Source: Planctomycetota bacterium
Lineage (GTDB): Bacteria; Planctomycetota; UBA11346
Length of the DNA stretch: 36,655 bases
Direction: 5' to 3'
Assembly: GCA_007693455.1 (NCBI GenBank)
Contig: REDP01000090.1
Span: 1 to 36,655, forward strand
Shown: positions 1-7,175 of the stretch, piece by piece
How positions within the stretch are numbered: the stretch's first letter is position 1
Layout of the letters: every line of letters begins with the position of its first letter
Notes under the pieces: generated by a model
Databases searched by the model: none
Told to the model about the DNA's origin: nothing
The model's input: only the letters and a program-made list of their open reading frames with translations
Program-made: the position numbers and the translations under genes

Positions 1-1
1 C

Positions 2-907
2 AATAATTTGCCGAGTACATTTGCCAACAGCAGTGATGTAAGGCAGCTTGAAGGCTTATTCTACCCAGAGGGCGCCACTGCTCCACTGCCAACTGGAGTG
101 CAAGTAGATAGTGACGGTAACTTTGAGGTCACGAACGTAGATATTTTTACTGTAGATGGCTTAGAGGCAACACTTGCCGCCTTGGGAATACTTGTACCAC
201 AATCAGCCAGTACCCTTCAGTTTCCTGGTAGTGGCACATTCAACTATATTGAGCAACAGCGTACTGATGGAGAAGAGGAGTGGGATGAGGAATACCTCAC
301 AGTCTCTTGGGAGCGCGGAGAAGTGCTTATTGGTAACACCCCCATTCCCGCACTGATTATGACTGTAACAGAAGGGGAATCGTTGTGGTTTGACGAAAAA
401 GAGATGTTTACTATCGCCAATGGATGGATTTGGTGGATGTCGGAAGTACCATTTATGGGTGATGATGACGGCTTTGGTGATGACGATGACTGGGGGTTCA
501 TCCTCTCTGCAAATGGTTCAGGGGCTACATTGCCAGTAGTACAAGATATTGTCCCATTCCTGCCCCTCAATGTATCTGCAGGTGATGCATTCCACTACGA
601 TTTCTCCGCGGATCTAGGCCTTTTCTCCGTCACAGCGCGCGTGGCTTGGCAGGTGGCTTCTTTGAGTGCGACTACGCCAGATGGAGAGTTCTCGGAAACG
701 CTCCAGATTAAAGGGCGTACTGGCGGGACCGTAAAAAGTATCTTTGGTAATGGCACCATGTCTTCGGAGTTTACCCACTACTATAAGAGTGGACATGGAT
801 TGGTGTACATGCACGAGATTGAAAAAGATAAATTCGATGGCGAGCCAGAAGAGATTACCGAACATATTATTAAGGTTGGAAGTAATCCAATGGCGGTAGA
901 TTTTTAG
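2..907 (+). CDS. Hypothetical acidic protein, 5'-truncated by window edge
   Basis: The reading frame is open from base 2 with no stop upstream, so the true start almost certainly lies outside the window; the TTG at base 8 has no visible ribosome binding site and is probably internal. About 301 residues are visible. I do not recognise the family. The protein is strongly acidic, with few cysteines and no transmembrane segment in the visible part. It alternates hydrophobic and polar residues as in beta-rich extracellular proteins. An Asp-rich stretch around residues 152-164 (pattern GDDDGFGDDDDW) could bind divalent cations. Base composition looks clearly more AT-rich than in the following genes, which may mean recent acquisition. 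A strong hairpin follows the stop. Exported localisation is an inference from composition; the signal peptide region is not visible. Confidence 0.75.
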   Translation, partial: NNLPSTFANSSDVRQLEGLFYPEGATAPLPTGVQVDSDGNFEVTNVDIFTVDGLEATLAALGILVPQSASTLQFPGSGTFNYIEQQRTDGEEEWDEEYLTVSWERGEVLIGNTPIPALIMTVTEGESLWFDEKEMFTIANGWIWWMSEVPFMGDDDGFGDDDDWGFILSANGSGATLPVVQDIVPFLPLNVSAGDAFHYDFSADLGLFSVTARVAWQVASLSATTPDGEFSETLQIKGRTGGTVKSIFGNGTMSSEFTHYYKSGHGLVYMHEIEKDKFDGEPEEITEHIIKVGSNPMAVDF

Positions 908-940
908 TGAGGCAGTAATAGATAAGGCCATCTCTCTGTA

Positions 941-972
941 AGCCCTCTTGCTTCCTTGGGTGCAAGAGGGCT
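941..972. terminator. Perfect 11-bp hairpin between convergent genes
   Basis: AGCCCTCTTGC (941-951) pairs perfectly with GCAAGAGGGCT (962-972) across a 10-base loop. It lies between the stop of the first gene and the stop of the convergent panE gene, so it is well placed as a bidirectional terminator. The T-tract on the plus side is weak (ctgctatt), so intrinsic termination strength is uncertain. Confidence 0.7.
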
Positions 973-1006
973 CTGCTATTGAGCATTCATTTCATAGGTT
1001 ATAGGG

Positions 1007-1930
1007 TTAGCTGCGAGAGTTAATAAACCGCAATTGCCGATACAGGCAGTCAATGCGGGGCAAAATGGTGCCGCCGACCATGGCGCTGCGCAGGGGGTTG
1101 CCAAACATGTGTTCGATTTCCATGGCGCGGCCAGCGCGGCGGTCGAGGAGCATGCTGGGGAGGTAGGGCCCCATGGCATCGGTGTTGTGGACCATCTCCT
1201 GCACAAATTTAGCGGAAATAGTTTTGCCGCAGGCTGCTGCGCCTTGTACCACTTCCTGCATCAATTCATCCACCAGCATGCGGGTATCACTGTGGGTGGT
1301 TAAGACCTGAGTGTCGCAGTCGAGGACGGTACACAGGCCATTGTAGGGAATGTTCCACACTAATTTCTGCCAGCGAGCGGCAGTGAGGTCCTCAGTTAAA
1401 CTCACCGCAATGCCACCATCCATAAAGGCTTGGCCGATACGCCGGAGAGGCTCGTCAATACCCATTGCCTGGCCGTTGATGCCGTGCCGACCTAGGGACA
1501 CTTTGCCATAGGCGAGGTGCTCTACCTGGGCCGGCGCCACTTTATTCGCACACAAAAAGCAGAGGCCTCCATAGACCCGTTCGCCTCCAACAACTGCGGC
1601 CGCTTCCTCTTCGACACCCAGACCATTTTGTAAGACCAGTACCACACCTGTGTCGGCGAGGCATGCTGGCAACAGTTCTTTTAGGCGGTGATTATCGACT
1701 GTTTTCAGGCTGACAATGACCAGATCACAGGGAGGCAGATCGGCGCTATGGCTGTAGACGCGATCGCCAGGGATGGTGACATCGCCCAGGGGCGAACGAC
1801 AGGCAAATCCTGCCATGTGACCAGCAGCGGCATCGGAACGGGCGAGAAGGTGTACGCGGTGGCCAGCGGCATGGAGGCGACTCCCGTAAAAACCGCCTAA
1901 AGCTCCAGCGCCAATGATAGCAATGTCCAT
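1007..1930 (-). CDS. panE: 2-dehydropantoate 2-reductase (ketopantoate reductase)
   Basis: Reduces ketopantoate to pantoate with NADPH in pantothenate/coenzyme A synthesis; cytoplasmic. The 307-residue protein starts with a Rossmann fold carrying the GxGxxG motif at residues 7-12 (GAGALG). LQNGLG (100-105) matches the conserved asparagine-glycine motif. The C-terminal helical domain contains K189 and N193/N197 in WQKLVWNIPYN, the ApbA/PanE catalytic signature. The frame is open further upstream, but the ATG at 1930 directly precedes the Rossmann motif and has an AGGAAGG ribosome binding site about 8 bases upstream. The length is normal for PanE. It lies 11 bases downstream of the DUF790 gene on the same strand and may be co-transcribed with it. 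Other members of the ApbA/PanE superfamily act on related keto acids, so the substrate is not certain. Confidence 0.88.
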   Translation of the reverse strand: MDIAIIGAGALGGFYGSRLHAAGHRVHLLARSDAAAGHMAGFACRSPLGDVTIPGDRVYSHSADLPPCDLVIVSLKTVDNHRLKELLPACLADTGVVLVLQNGLGVEEEAAAVVGGERVYGGLCFLCANKVAPAQVEHLAYGKVSLGRHGINGQAMGIDEPLRRIGQAFMDGGIAVSLTEDLTAARWQKLVWNIPYNGLCTVLDCDTQVLTTHSDTRMLVDELMQEVVQGAAACGKTISAKFVQEMVHNTDAMGPYLPSMLLDRRAGRAMEIEHMFGNPLRSAMVGGTILPRIDCLYRQLRFINSRS

Positions 1931-1941
1931 GGTGACCTTCC

Positions 1942-3168
1942 TTATGATGGGGGTAACGCAAGGTGTTTGAGTATTTTCCCCAGGGCGGTGGGGGTTGGGT
2001 AATCGCGAAAGAGGCATACGCGATGCTGCAATTCTGGATCGTCCAGGGCAGCAGCGTGATCCTGTTTCCGAGCAAGGTGACGATCGACGGCAAGGAGTAG
2101 CCTGGGGGCGAGTCCCTGGCGGATGTGCTGCAGGCGCTGATCCAGGGCATGAGCATGCCAACGATGAAAGCATTCCAGGTACCAGCGCCCAGCGGTGGGG
2201 TGAGAGAGCACCAGATCAGGAATAATCAAGCTGCCGTTGGCCATGGGCAGGATTTCTCCGCTATCATCGCAGTGCCATTGGGGTAATTTTTCGGCGAGCA
2301 CGCTGTGTAGGCGTTGTAGTTCTGGTGGCGTGTGGCCCAGAAAATGACTGTGTCCACGCAAGGGGCAGGTATTATCCAGGCGCAGCCAGGCCATGCTGTC
2401 ACGTTCGCGTGGGATGCGGGTGAAGGCTTGGGCACGCCACTGTGGCAGGGTACACAGGTGGGGGAGAAAGCAGGCGAGTTGCAGTCCGTAGCGGGATTGC
2501 TGATCAAGCACGGCTCCTGGGCCGCTAATCTCAAGTTGAAGACATCCTTGGTCATCGTGGCTGAGGGCGACGAGGAGACGGTGCAGGCGCAGGGCTTTGA
2601 CTACCCGCCGCTGCTGATCGACGGTGGCGGAGCCAATGTGTACCTGCAGGGACTGCGCGCCCATTAGCAGGCCCTGTGCCAGGGCCATATTATAGCGGTC
2701 AATAAGCCCTTCACTGGACCACTCTGGCGCTGTCTCTAGGCGGGCATGCTGCGGTAAATCGCCGTACAAACTGCCAGGGTCCTCCGCCAGTGACGGCAGC
2801 GTGCCACTGGGTAAGGCTGCGGCAACGCTCTGGCGATGGGCTTCGGCGCTTTGCGCAGGTTGTTCGTGGAGGGCCTGGGCCGAAGCAGTGAGGGCCGCAC
2901 TGCGCAGAGCGCGGAGATCTGTAGCATCGCTAAAGGTGGCGGCATCACTAATGATTTTGTTAAGGCCGCGGGCGACCACCTGCGAGCGCGAACGATGAAT
3001 AATGGGGGGGAGTTGTTCCTCGACCTCGGCGCGGGTCGCCCCCAAACAGGAGCGCCAAAGATGCAGGAGCGCATCGCAGAGTTCGCGCAGGGAGGGGCTG
3101 GCGGTCAGCCAGAGGGCTTGAAGCCCGTCGCCGCTGCGACGGGCGCGCAGGAGATCACGGCTGAGCAT
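1942..3168 (-). CDS. DUF790 / Bax1-like nuclease, partner of XPB helicase
   Basis: The 408-residue protein resembles the DUF790 family, whose archaeal member Bax1 binds the helicase XPB and cuts damaged DNA. Seen in the sequence: MLSRDLLR at the N-terminus, a helical segment YNMALAQGLLMGA (159-171) like the family's conserved NxALxQ stretch, and a C-terminal PD...E nuclease-like signature with P317-D318 (IIPDLVL) and E332 (WYLECFHRW). The ATG at 3168 overlaps the last 14 bases of the helicase gene, which sets the start and implies translational coupling. The open frame continues upstream to 3264, but that part is antisense-free overlap with the helicase coding sequence and is unlikely to be translated. 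Sequence is fairly divergent from the family as I know it (LECFHRW where EIVGFW is typical), so nuclease activity is inferred. Confidence 0.78.
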   Translation of the reverse strand: MLSRDLLRARRSGDGLQALWLTASPSLRELCDALLHLWRSCLGATRAEVEEQLPPIIHRSRSQVVARGLNKIISDAATFSDATDLRALRSAALTASAQALHEQPAQSAEAHRQSVAAALPSGTLPSLAEDPGSLYGDLPQHARLETAPEWSSEGLIDRYNMALAQGLLMGAQSLQVHIGSATVDQQRRVVKALRLHRLLVALSHDDQGCLQLEISGPGAVLDQQSRYGLQLACFLPHLCTLPQWRAQAFTRIPRERDSMAWLRLDNTCPLRGHSHFLGHTPPELQRLHSVLAEKLPQWHCDDSGEILPMANGSLIIPDLVLSHPTAGRWYLECFHRWHAHALDQRLQHIRQGLAPRLLLAVDRHLARKQDHAAALDDPELQHRVCLFRDYPTPTALGKILKHLALPPS

Positions 3169-4564
3169 CGGAATCCTCGTGCCAATCCATGGTTTCGCTC
3201 TCCCCGTCAAAGGCTTGATGCTCGCGCCGCCGCGCCGAAGTGGCGGCCTCAGCGGTACCAGCACTAATCAGCTCATACAGCTGGGCAACTTTATCAGGCC
3301 CTGGGCGCAGAATGCGGCCCAGGCGTTGCACGTGTTCGCGCACGCTGCCAGTACCGGAGACGACAATACCCACTGTAGCTTCCGGAACATCTACCCCTTC
3401 GTTCAACACGCGACTGGTCACCAACACTGGCCAGCGCCCATCGCGAAAGCGCCCCAGCATTTCCTTGCGCTCCGAGGCTTTGGTGTGATGGGTGAGGACC
3501 GGCAGCACCATTTGGGCGCCAATGGCGTAGGCGGTGGCGTTGTCATCGGTAAAGAGGATGACCCGTTCACGATGATGATCGCGCAGTAACTCCCACACCA
3601 CCCGCAGTTTCGCGCGACTGGCGCGGGCCAGACGGCGCTGCTCCCGCCATGCTCGCATAACCGAGCGACCCTCTGGATGTCGTGCTGCCTCGGCTAAAAA
3701 CCGTTGCCAGCCATCAGCCGCGTCAAAGCGAATATTGAGGGCGCGAACAAAATCGAGGTACTGCCCACGGAAGTGATGGTAATCCACCGCCTCATCGGGA
3801 TCCATGGGAACCTCAAGCACTTCCACTTGATAATTGGCCAGGTAGCGCCCTTCTAGTTCGGTAATGGATGAACGGTGGATAATAGGGCCCAAAAGCTGAT
3901 CCAGGCGTTCGTGTCCACCATCGCTACGCTCTGGTGTTGCGGTCAGGCCCAAGCGAAAAGGGGCAATATTCCCCTCGGCACAGAAGGCGGTCGCCCCAGC
4001 TGGCAAGTGATGGCATTCATCGCAGACAAGCAGCCCAAAGCGATTGCCATAATGGGGCGTAATTAAAATACCTGAATCATAAGTGGCCACGGTGATCGCC
4101 TGCAAATCCCGATCACCCCCCCCATAGCGCCCAATGGGACAGCCCAAGCGCTGTTCGAGATCCTGTGCCCATTGCTGCACCAGGTCGATGGTGGGAGCCA
4201 AGACCAGGGTGGAGCGTTGGCAGGCAAGAATGGCCTTTACCGCCACATAGGTTTTTCCCGCCCCAGTGGGCAAAACCACCACCCCACGCCGCCGTGCCGC
4301 AAACCAGGCTTCGAGGGCCTGCCGCTGATAGGGGCGCAGGGCCTGCGGTTGCCGCTCCACGAGATCCAATTGACTGTAGGCGCGCGCCTGATCTTGGTAG
4401 GGAATGCGTGTATGTATCTGTCGCAGAATCTCGGCATAATGGTGGGCGCTGGCCCGCCAGGCTTGAATGCGGTCATCGCTATGGATCCAATCCGCCAAGA
4501 GGGTTGTTCCCTGGCTATCCAAGTCGGAGAGCACAACGGTGCCGTGATCAAAGCGCAGGTGCAT
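3155..4564 (-). CDS. XPB/Rad25-type superfamily 2 DNA helicase
   Basis: A 469-residue ATP-dependent DNA helicase. Seen: Q-motif-like LRPYQRQAL (76-84), Walker A LPTGAGKT (98-105), the DEAH-like box DECH (182-185), motif III LTATPERSDG (207-216), motif V-like region VLNEGVDVPEA (387-397) and motif VI QRLGRILRPG (413-422). The LTATPERxDG and QRxGRxLRP forms, together with a short N-terminal domain, are typical of XPB/Rad25 helicases, which unwind DNA around lesions or promoters. The size fits the compact archaeal/bacterial XPB forms. The start ATG at 4564 is the only reasonable one before the N-terminal domain. The stop overlaps the start of the Bax1-like gene, so the two proteins are expected in one complex. 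A role in nucleotide excision repair is inferred from the archaeal pair. Confidence 0.88.
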   Translation of the reverse strand: MHLRFDHGTVVLSDLDSQGTTLLADWIHSDDRIQAWRASAHHYAEILRQIHTRIPYQDQARAYSQLDLVERQPQALRPYQRQALEAWFAARRRGVVVLPTGAGKTYVAVKAILACQRSTLVLAPTIDLVQQWAQDLEQRLGCPIGRYGGGDRDLQAITVATYDSGILITPHYGNRFGLLVCDECHHLPAGATAFCAEGNIAPFRLGLTATPERSDGGHERLDQLLGPIIHRSSITELEGRYLANYQVEVLEVPMDPDEAVDYHHFRGQYLDFVRALNIRFDAADGWQRFLAEAARHPEGRSVMRAWREQRRLARASRAKLRVVWELLRDHHRERVILFTDDNATAYAIGAQMVLPVLTHHTKASERKEMLGRFRDGRWPVLVTSRVLNEGVDVPEATVGIVVSGTGSVREHVQRLGRILRPGPDKVAQLYELISAGTAEAATSARRREHQAFDGESETMDWHEDSDAQP

Positions 4565-4902
4565 GCTTGGACTGTATTTATCGCGCTATGGAGACAAGCG
4601 CTCCGGCATGCTGCTACGATCGCACCAGGATGGAGCTCTCTGGTAGCAATGTGGCGCAGTGGTGCAGCATGCTTGCCCAGCGTAGCGGTTGCAGTTGTGT
4701 GCAGCAAACATGCTCCCAGTGGGACGGTCCGTTTCCCCCAAGGCTTGGCGCGACGGTGCTGGTTGGTGCACTCGGATGCTTTGCGGAGCGGATTAGGTTG
4801 CATCAGCAAGGGCTGCATTAGCATAGTTTGTGAAAGTCCGCGCAGGGCGGTCGTGGACGCCGTAGTTTCCGCAGGTTTCGCCGCCAAGGAGTAGGTATCA
4901 TT
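4565..4902. other. Divergent intergenic region with candidate promoter
   Basis: 338 bases without a convincing gene separate the minus-strand helicase from the plus-strand GYF_2 gene. Short open frames exist in both directions but lack ribosome binding sites and recognisable content. A possible plus-strand promoter is TTGCAT (4798-4803), an 18-base spacer and CATAGT (4822-4827), giving a leader of about 70 bases before the GYF_2 gene. This is a weak consensus match only. No clear promoter for the helicase was found. Confidence 0.4.
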
Positions 4903-5748
4903 ATGGCTCAAGCTAATTGGTATATTTTTGCTGGAAACCGTGAGCAAGGCCCCTTTACCGCAGAGCAGATCAAGGGTTTTGCACAAAGTGGCAAACTCAA
5001 GCCCACTATGGAAATCCGCAAGGACGGCATGGAGGACTTTGTCCCCGCTGGCCAGGTAAAGGGCTTGTTTGCTGATGCCCCGCCACCTCCGCCTCCCGAG
5101 CCTGAATTTGAGGAAGAGGCTGCAGAAGACTACGCTGAAGAAGAGCCGGCGGCCGATTATCCAGATGATGGCGAACCCATGGAGGAATACGAAGCCGAGC
5201 CCGAGCCCGAGCCCGAGCCTCGCCCCAGTCGTCGCGGTCGTAGCCGTGGTGCTACTGCGGCAAGTGGTGGTCGGCGCTCGCGTCGTGGCGCTGCAGCAGC
5301 CGATGATGATGATGAAGAAGAAGAAGGCGCTGGCGGCGGTCGTCCTTCGCGTCGTGGTACACGTGGTAAAACGCGTGCCGCAGGCGGTGGACGGCGTTCG
5401 CGTCGCGGCGGTCGTGCAGGAGACGGCGATGATTCGGGCGGCGGTGGTGGTAAGAAAAAGCTGCTTCTGGTGGTCATCATTCTGGTGGTACTGGCTGGTG
5501 CGGGTGCTGCCGTGTGGTTCTTGGTGCTTGCTGATGAAGATCCCGCAATCGCACCTCAGCCCGCTCCTACTAGCGAAGAAGCCGTTGAGCCCAGTGCCGA
5601 CGCTCCCACTCCTCCTGGTGCGGCTGATGCGTCCAGTCCAGATCCAGCGCCGAGTGCCCCTCCAGCTCCCAGTGCTCCGCCACCGGCACCCGAGCCGCAA
5701 ACCGATCCCGAGAGCTTTGGCGACGACGACCTGCCGCCCCTGGACTAG
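4903..5748 (+). CDS. GYF_2-domain membrane protein with low-complexity linker
   Basis: The 281-residue protein begins with a GYF_2-like domain (about 5-55: W6-Y7, then GPF at 16-18 and a hydrophobic core ending VKGLF), a fold that binds proline-rich peptides or other partners. A proline/acidic segment (59-108) with a PE dipeptide run follows. Next comes an Arg/Gly/Ser-rich region (109-183) with repeated RRSRRG units broken by Asp/Glu runs. A single transmembrane helix (187-210) is preceded by KKK, and an Ala/Pro-rich tail of about 70 residues ends the protein. The lysines before the helix suggest that the GYF domain and basic linker are cytoplasmic and the Pro-rich tail external. AAGGAG about 12 bases upstream supports the ATG at 4903. 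Similar proteins are frequent in planctomycetes; the exact role is unknown. The repeated, codon-biased DNA creates long false antisense frames. Confidence 0.85.
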   Translation: MAQANWYIFAGNREQGPFTAEQIKGFAQSGKLKPTMEIRKDGMEDFVPAGQVKGLFADAPPPPPPEPEFEEEAAEDYAEEEPAADYPDDGEPMEEYEAEPEPEPEPRPSRRGRSRGATAASGGRRSRRGAAAADDDDEEEEGAGGGRPSRRGTRGKTRAAGGGRRSRRGGRAGDGDDSGGGGGKKKLLLVVIILVVLAGAGAAVWFLVLADEDPAIAPQPAPTSEEAVEPSADAPTPPGAADASSPDPAPSAPPAPSAPPPAPEPQTDPESFGDDDLPPLD

Positions 5749-5758
5749 TGTTTTGGGC

Positions 5759-5781
5759 ACCCTTTGCCTGAGGCAAAGGGT
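5759..5781 (+). terminator. 10-bp hairpin after the GYF_2 gene
   Basis: ACCCTTTGCC (5759-5768) pairs perfectly with GGCAAAGGGT (5772-5781) around a 3-base loop, 11 bases past the stop codon. No T-run follows, so it may end transcription only partly or stabilise the 3' end of the mRNA. Confidence 0.5.
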
Positions 5782-5798
5782 TGGCAAATAATGGAATA

Positions 5799-5804
5799 TA
5801 TAAT
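5799..5804 (+). promoter_or_regulatory. Perfect TATAAT -10 element upstream of lysA
   Basis: TATAAT occurs 133 bases before the lysA start in an otherwise GC-richer region. No good -35 box sits at normal spacing (TTGGCA at 5781-5786 is only 12 bases away). If used, transcription would begin near 5811, right at the edge of the large inverted repeat that follows. Confidence 0.35.
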
Positions 5805-5809
5805 GTTTT

Positions 5810-5861
5810 CCTAAATCTCGCAGTAACAGCGGCGTACGCCACTCTTGCTGCGAGATTTAGG
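5810..5861 (+). repeat. Large inverted repeat in the lysA leader
   Basis: CCTAAATCTCGCAG (5810-5823) pairs perfectly with CTGCGAGATTTAGG (5848-5861). Allowing one G-U pair, the stem extends by three more pairs to 17. The loop contains the 10-base palindrome GGCGTACGCC (5831-5840). The element lies between the GYF_2 gene and lysA, and no open reading frame with a ribosome binding site covers it. It could be an mRNA leader structure, a protein-binding site or a transcription stop; an A+T-rich stretch precedes it but no T-run follows. Confidence 0.6.
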
Positions 5862-5936
5862 TTTACCGAGGGAGAAAGGTGCTCACAGTGCAGCGCTTCC
5901 TGCCGCGTTCCCTTTTTTATCGGTGATGATGGTCGT

Positions 5937-7166
5937 ATGAGTCAGCCAAGTCCGCATCTTTCTTCGCAGCGTCTGGCGAACCTTGCCGCCGCATTCGGTA
6001 CGCCCACCTATGTGTATGATCTGGATATGGTGCGGCAGCGGGCTAGCCAGTTACGTGCAGCAATTGCACATGCTCCCTGCCAGCTGCTTTACGCGATCAA
6101 GGCCAACCCCTGTCCAGCTTTGGTTACGTGTCTTCTCGATGAGGGTTTTGGTATTGATGCGGTATCCCCCGGGGAGATGCATCTTGCCCTGCGCCTGGGC
6201 TGCCCACCAGAGCGCCTGTGCTATACCGAAAACAATATGACCGATGATGAACAGCGTGATGCATTGGCCCAAGGGGTGATGATTAACTGCGGCAGCCTGC
6301 AGCGCCTGCAGGCCCTTGCTGCAGTGGGCGCAGGTGAAGTGGCAGTGCGCTTTAACCCCGATGTCGGCGCCAGCGAACATGCCCATACCCTTACCGCAGG
6401 TCCATTGACCAAATTTGGGGTGCACCATTCACAAATCGATCAGGTATTGGCGATAGAAGCGCAGTACGATATCCAGGTGGTGGGATGTCACATGCATATC
6501 GGATCGAATGTACTGGATGCCCAGCACTTTGCCCAGGCCATGCGGGTGATTCTCTCCGTTGCCAAGGCCTTACCCAACCTTCGCTGGCTGGATGTGGGTG
6601 GAGGCTTAGGGGTTCCCTATCATGGCGATCAGCAGCCCATTGATCTCTCAGCCGTAGGTGCTGCAGCCACGGCGATGATGCAGGAGCTTGAGGCGCATCA
6701 CGGACGATCTATACAACTACGCTTAGAGCCAGGCCGCTTTTTAGTTGCGGAGGCAGGTACTTTACTCACCACCGTGACCACCATTAAGACCAACCCCGAT
6801 GGTCGCTGTTTTGTGGGATGCGATTCAGGATTTAATCATCTCTTGCGTCCAACCATGTATGGAAGCTATCATCCCATCAGCAATATTTCTGCCCCCGACG
6901 CGCCCGAGCAAACGGTGGATGTGGTGGGCAATATTTGCGAATCCGGAGATATTTTTGCCCGGGATCGAGTGTTGCCGCGTCCGCAGATCAACCATGTCTT
7001 GGCCATCGGTTGCGCTGGCGCCTATGGCATGAGCATGGCCAGCGTCTATAATCTGCGGCCTTTGCCAGCAGAAGTAGTGCTCGATGGGAGTGCAACGGCA
7101 GTGGTCCGCCAGCGACTCAGTGTTGATGATCTTCTTGCACACTCCTTTCCTTCCCTAACCGAGTAA
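5937..7166 (+). CDS. lysA: Diaminopimelate decarboxylase
   Basis: PLP enzyme of fold type III that converts meso-diaminopimelate to lysine, the last step of lysine synthesis. In the 409-residue protein the PLP lysine is K55 in YAIKANP. The barrel contains HMHIGS (185-190), GGGLGVPY (221-228) for phosphate binding, EPGRFLV (264-270), the active-site CESGD (334-338) donated to the partner subunit, and GAYG (361-364) with Y371. These match LysA; ornithine and carboxynorspermidine decarboxylases share the fold, but the CESGD and EPGR context favours LysA. The ATG at 5937 directly precedes the conserved region, though its ribosome binding site is weak. The frame is open upstream to 5781, but that part covers the hairpins and is not convincing protein. 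The stop lies 9 bases before the mechanosensitive-channel gene, suggesting one operon. Confidence 0.88.
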   Translation: MSQPSPHLSSQRLANLAAAFGTPTYVYDLDMVRQRASQLRAAIAHAPCQLLYAIKANPCPALVTCLLDEGFGIDAVSPGEMHLALRLGCPPERLCYTENNMTDDEQRDALAQGVMINCGSLQRLQALAAVGAGEVAVRFNPDVGASEHAHTLTAGPLTKFGVHHSQIDQVLAIEAQYDIQVVGCHMHIGSNVLDAQHFAQAMRVILSVAKALPNLRWLDVGGGLGVPYHGDQQPIDLSAVGAAATAMMQELEAHHGRSIQLRLEPGRFLVAEAGTLLTTVTTIKTNPDGRCFVGCDSGFNHLLRPTMYGSYHPISNISAPDAPEQTVDVVGNICESGDIFARDRVLPRPQINHVLAIGCAGAYGMSMASVYNLRPLPAEVVLDGSATAVVRQRLSVDDLLAHSFPSLTE

Positions 7167-7175
7167 GCAGTCCTT

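Noticed and set aside
4172-4894. 240-residue plus-strand open frame antisense to the helicase, ending just before the GYF_2 start
   Set aside because: It covers helicase coding sequence on the opposite strand and lacks conserved content and a ribosome binding site.
4237-5787. 516-residue minus-strand open frame antisense to the GYF_2 gene and running into the helicase
   Set aside because: It overlaps two well-supported genes, has no ribosome binding site and its Thr/Arg/Ser-rich content is an artefact of the repetitive linker on the other strand.
5799-5936. Known lysine riboswitch before lysA
   Set aside because: The leader is about 130 bases, shorter than the lysine riboswitch, and I recognise none of its conserved core elements.
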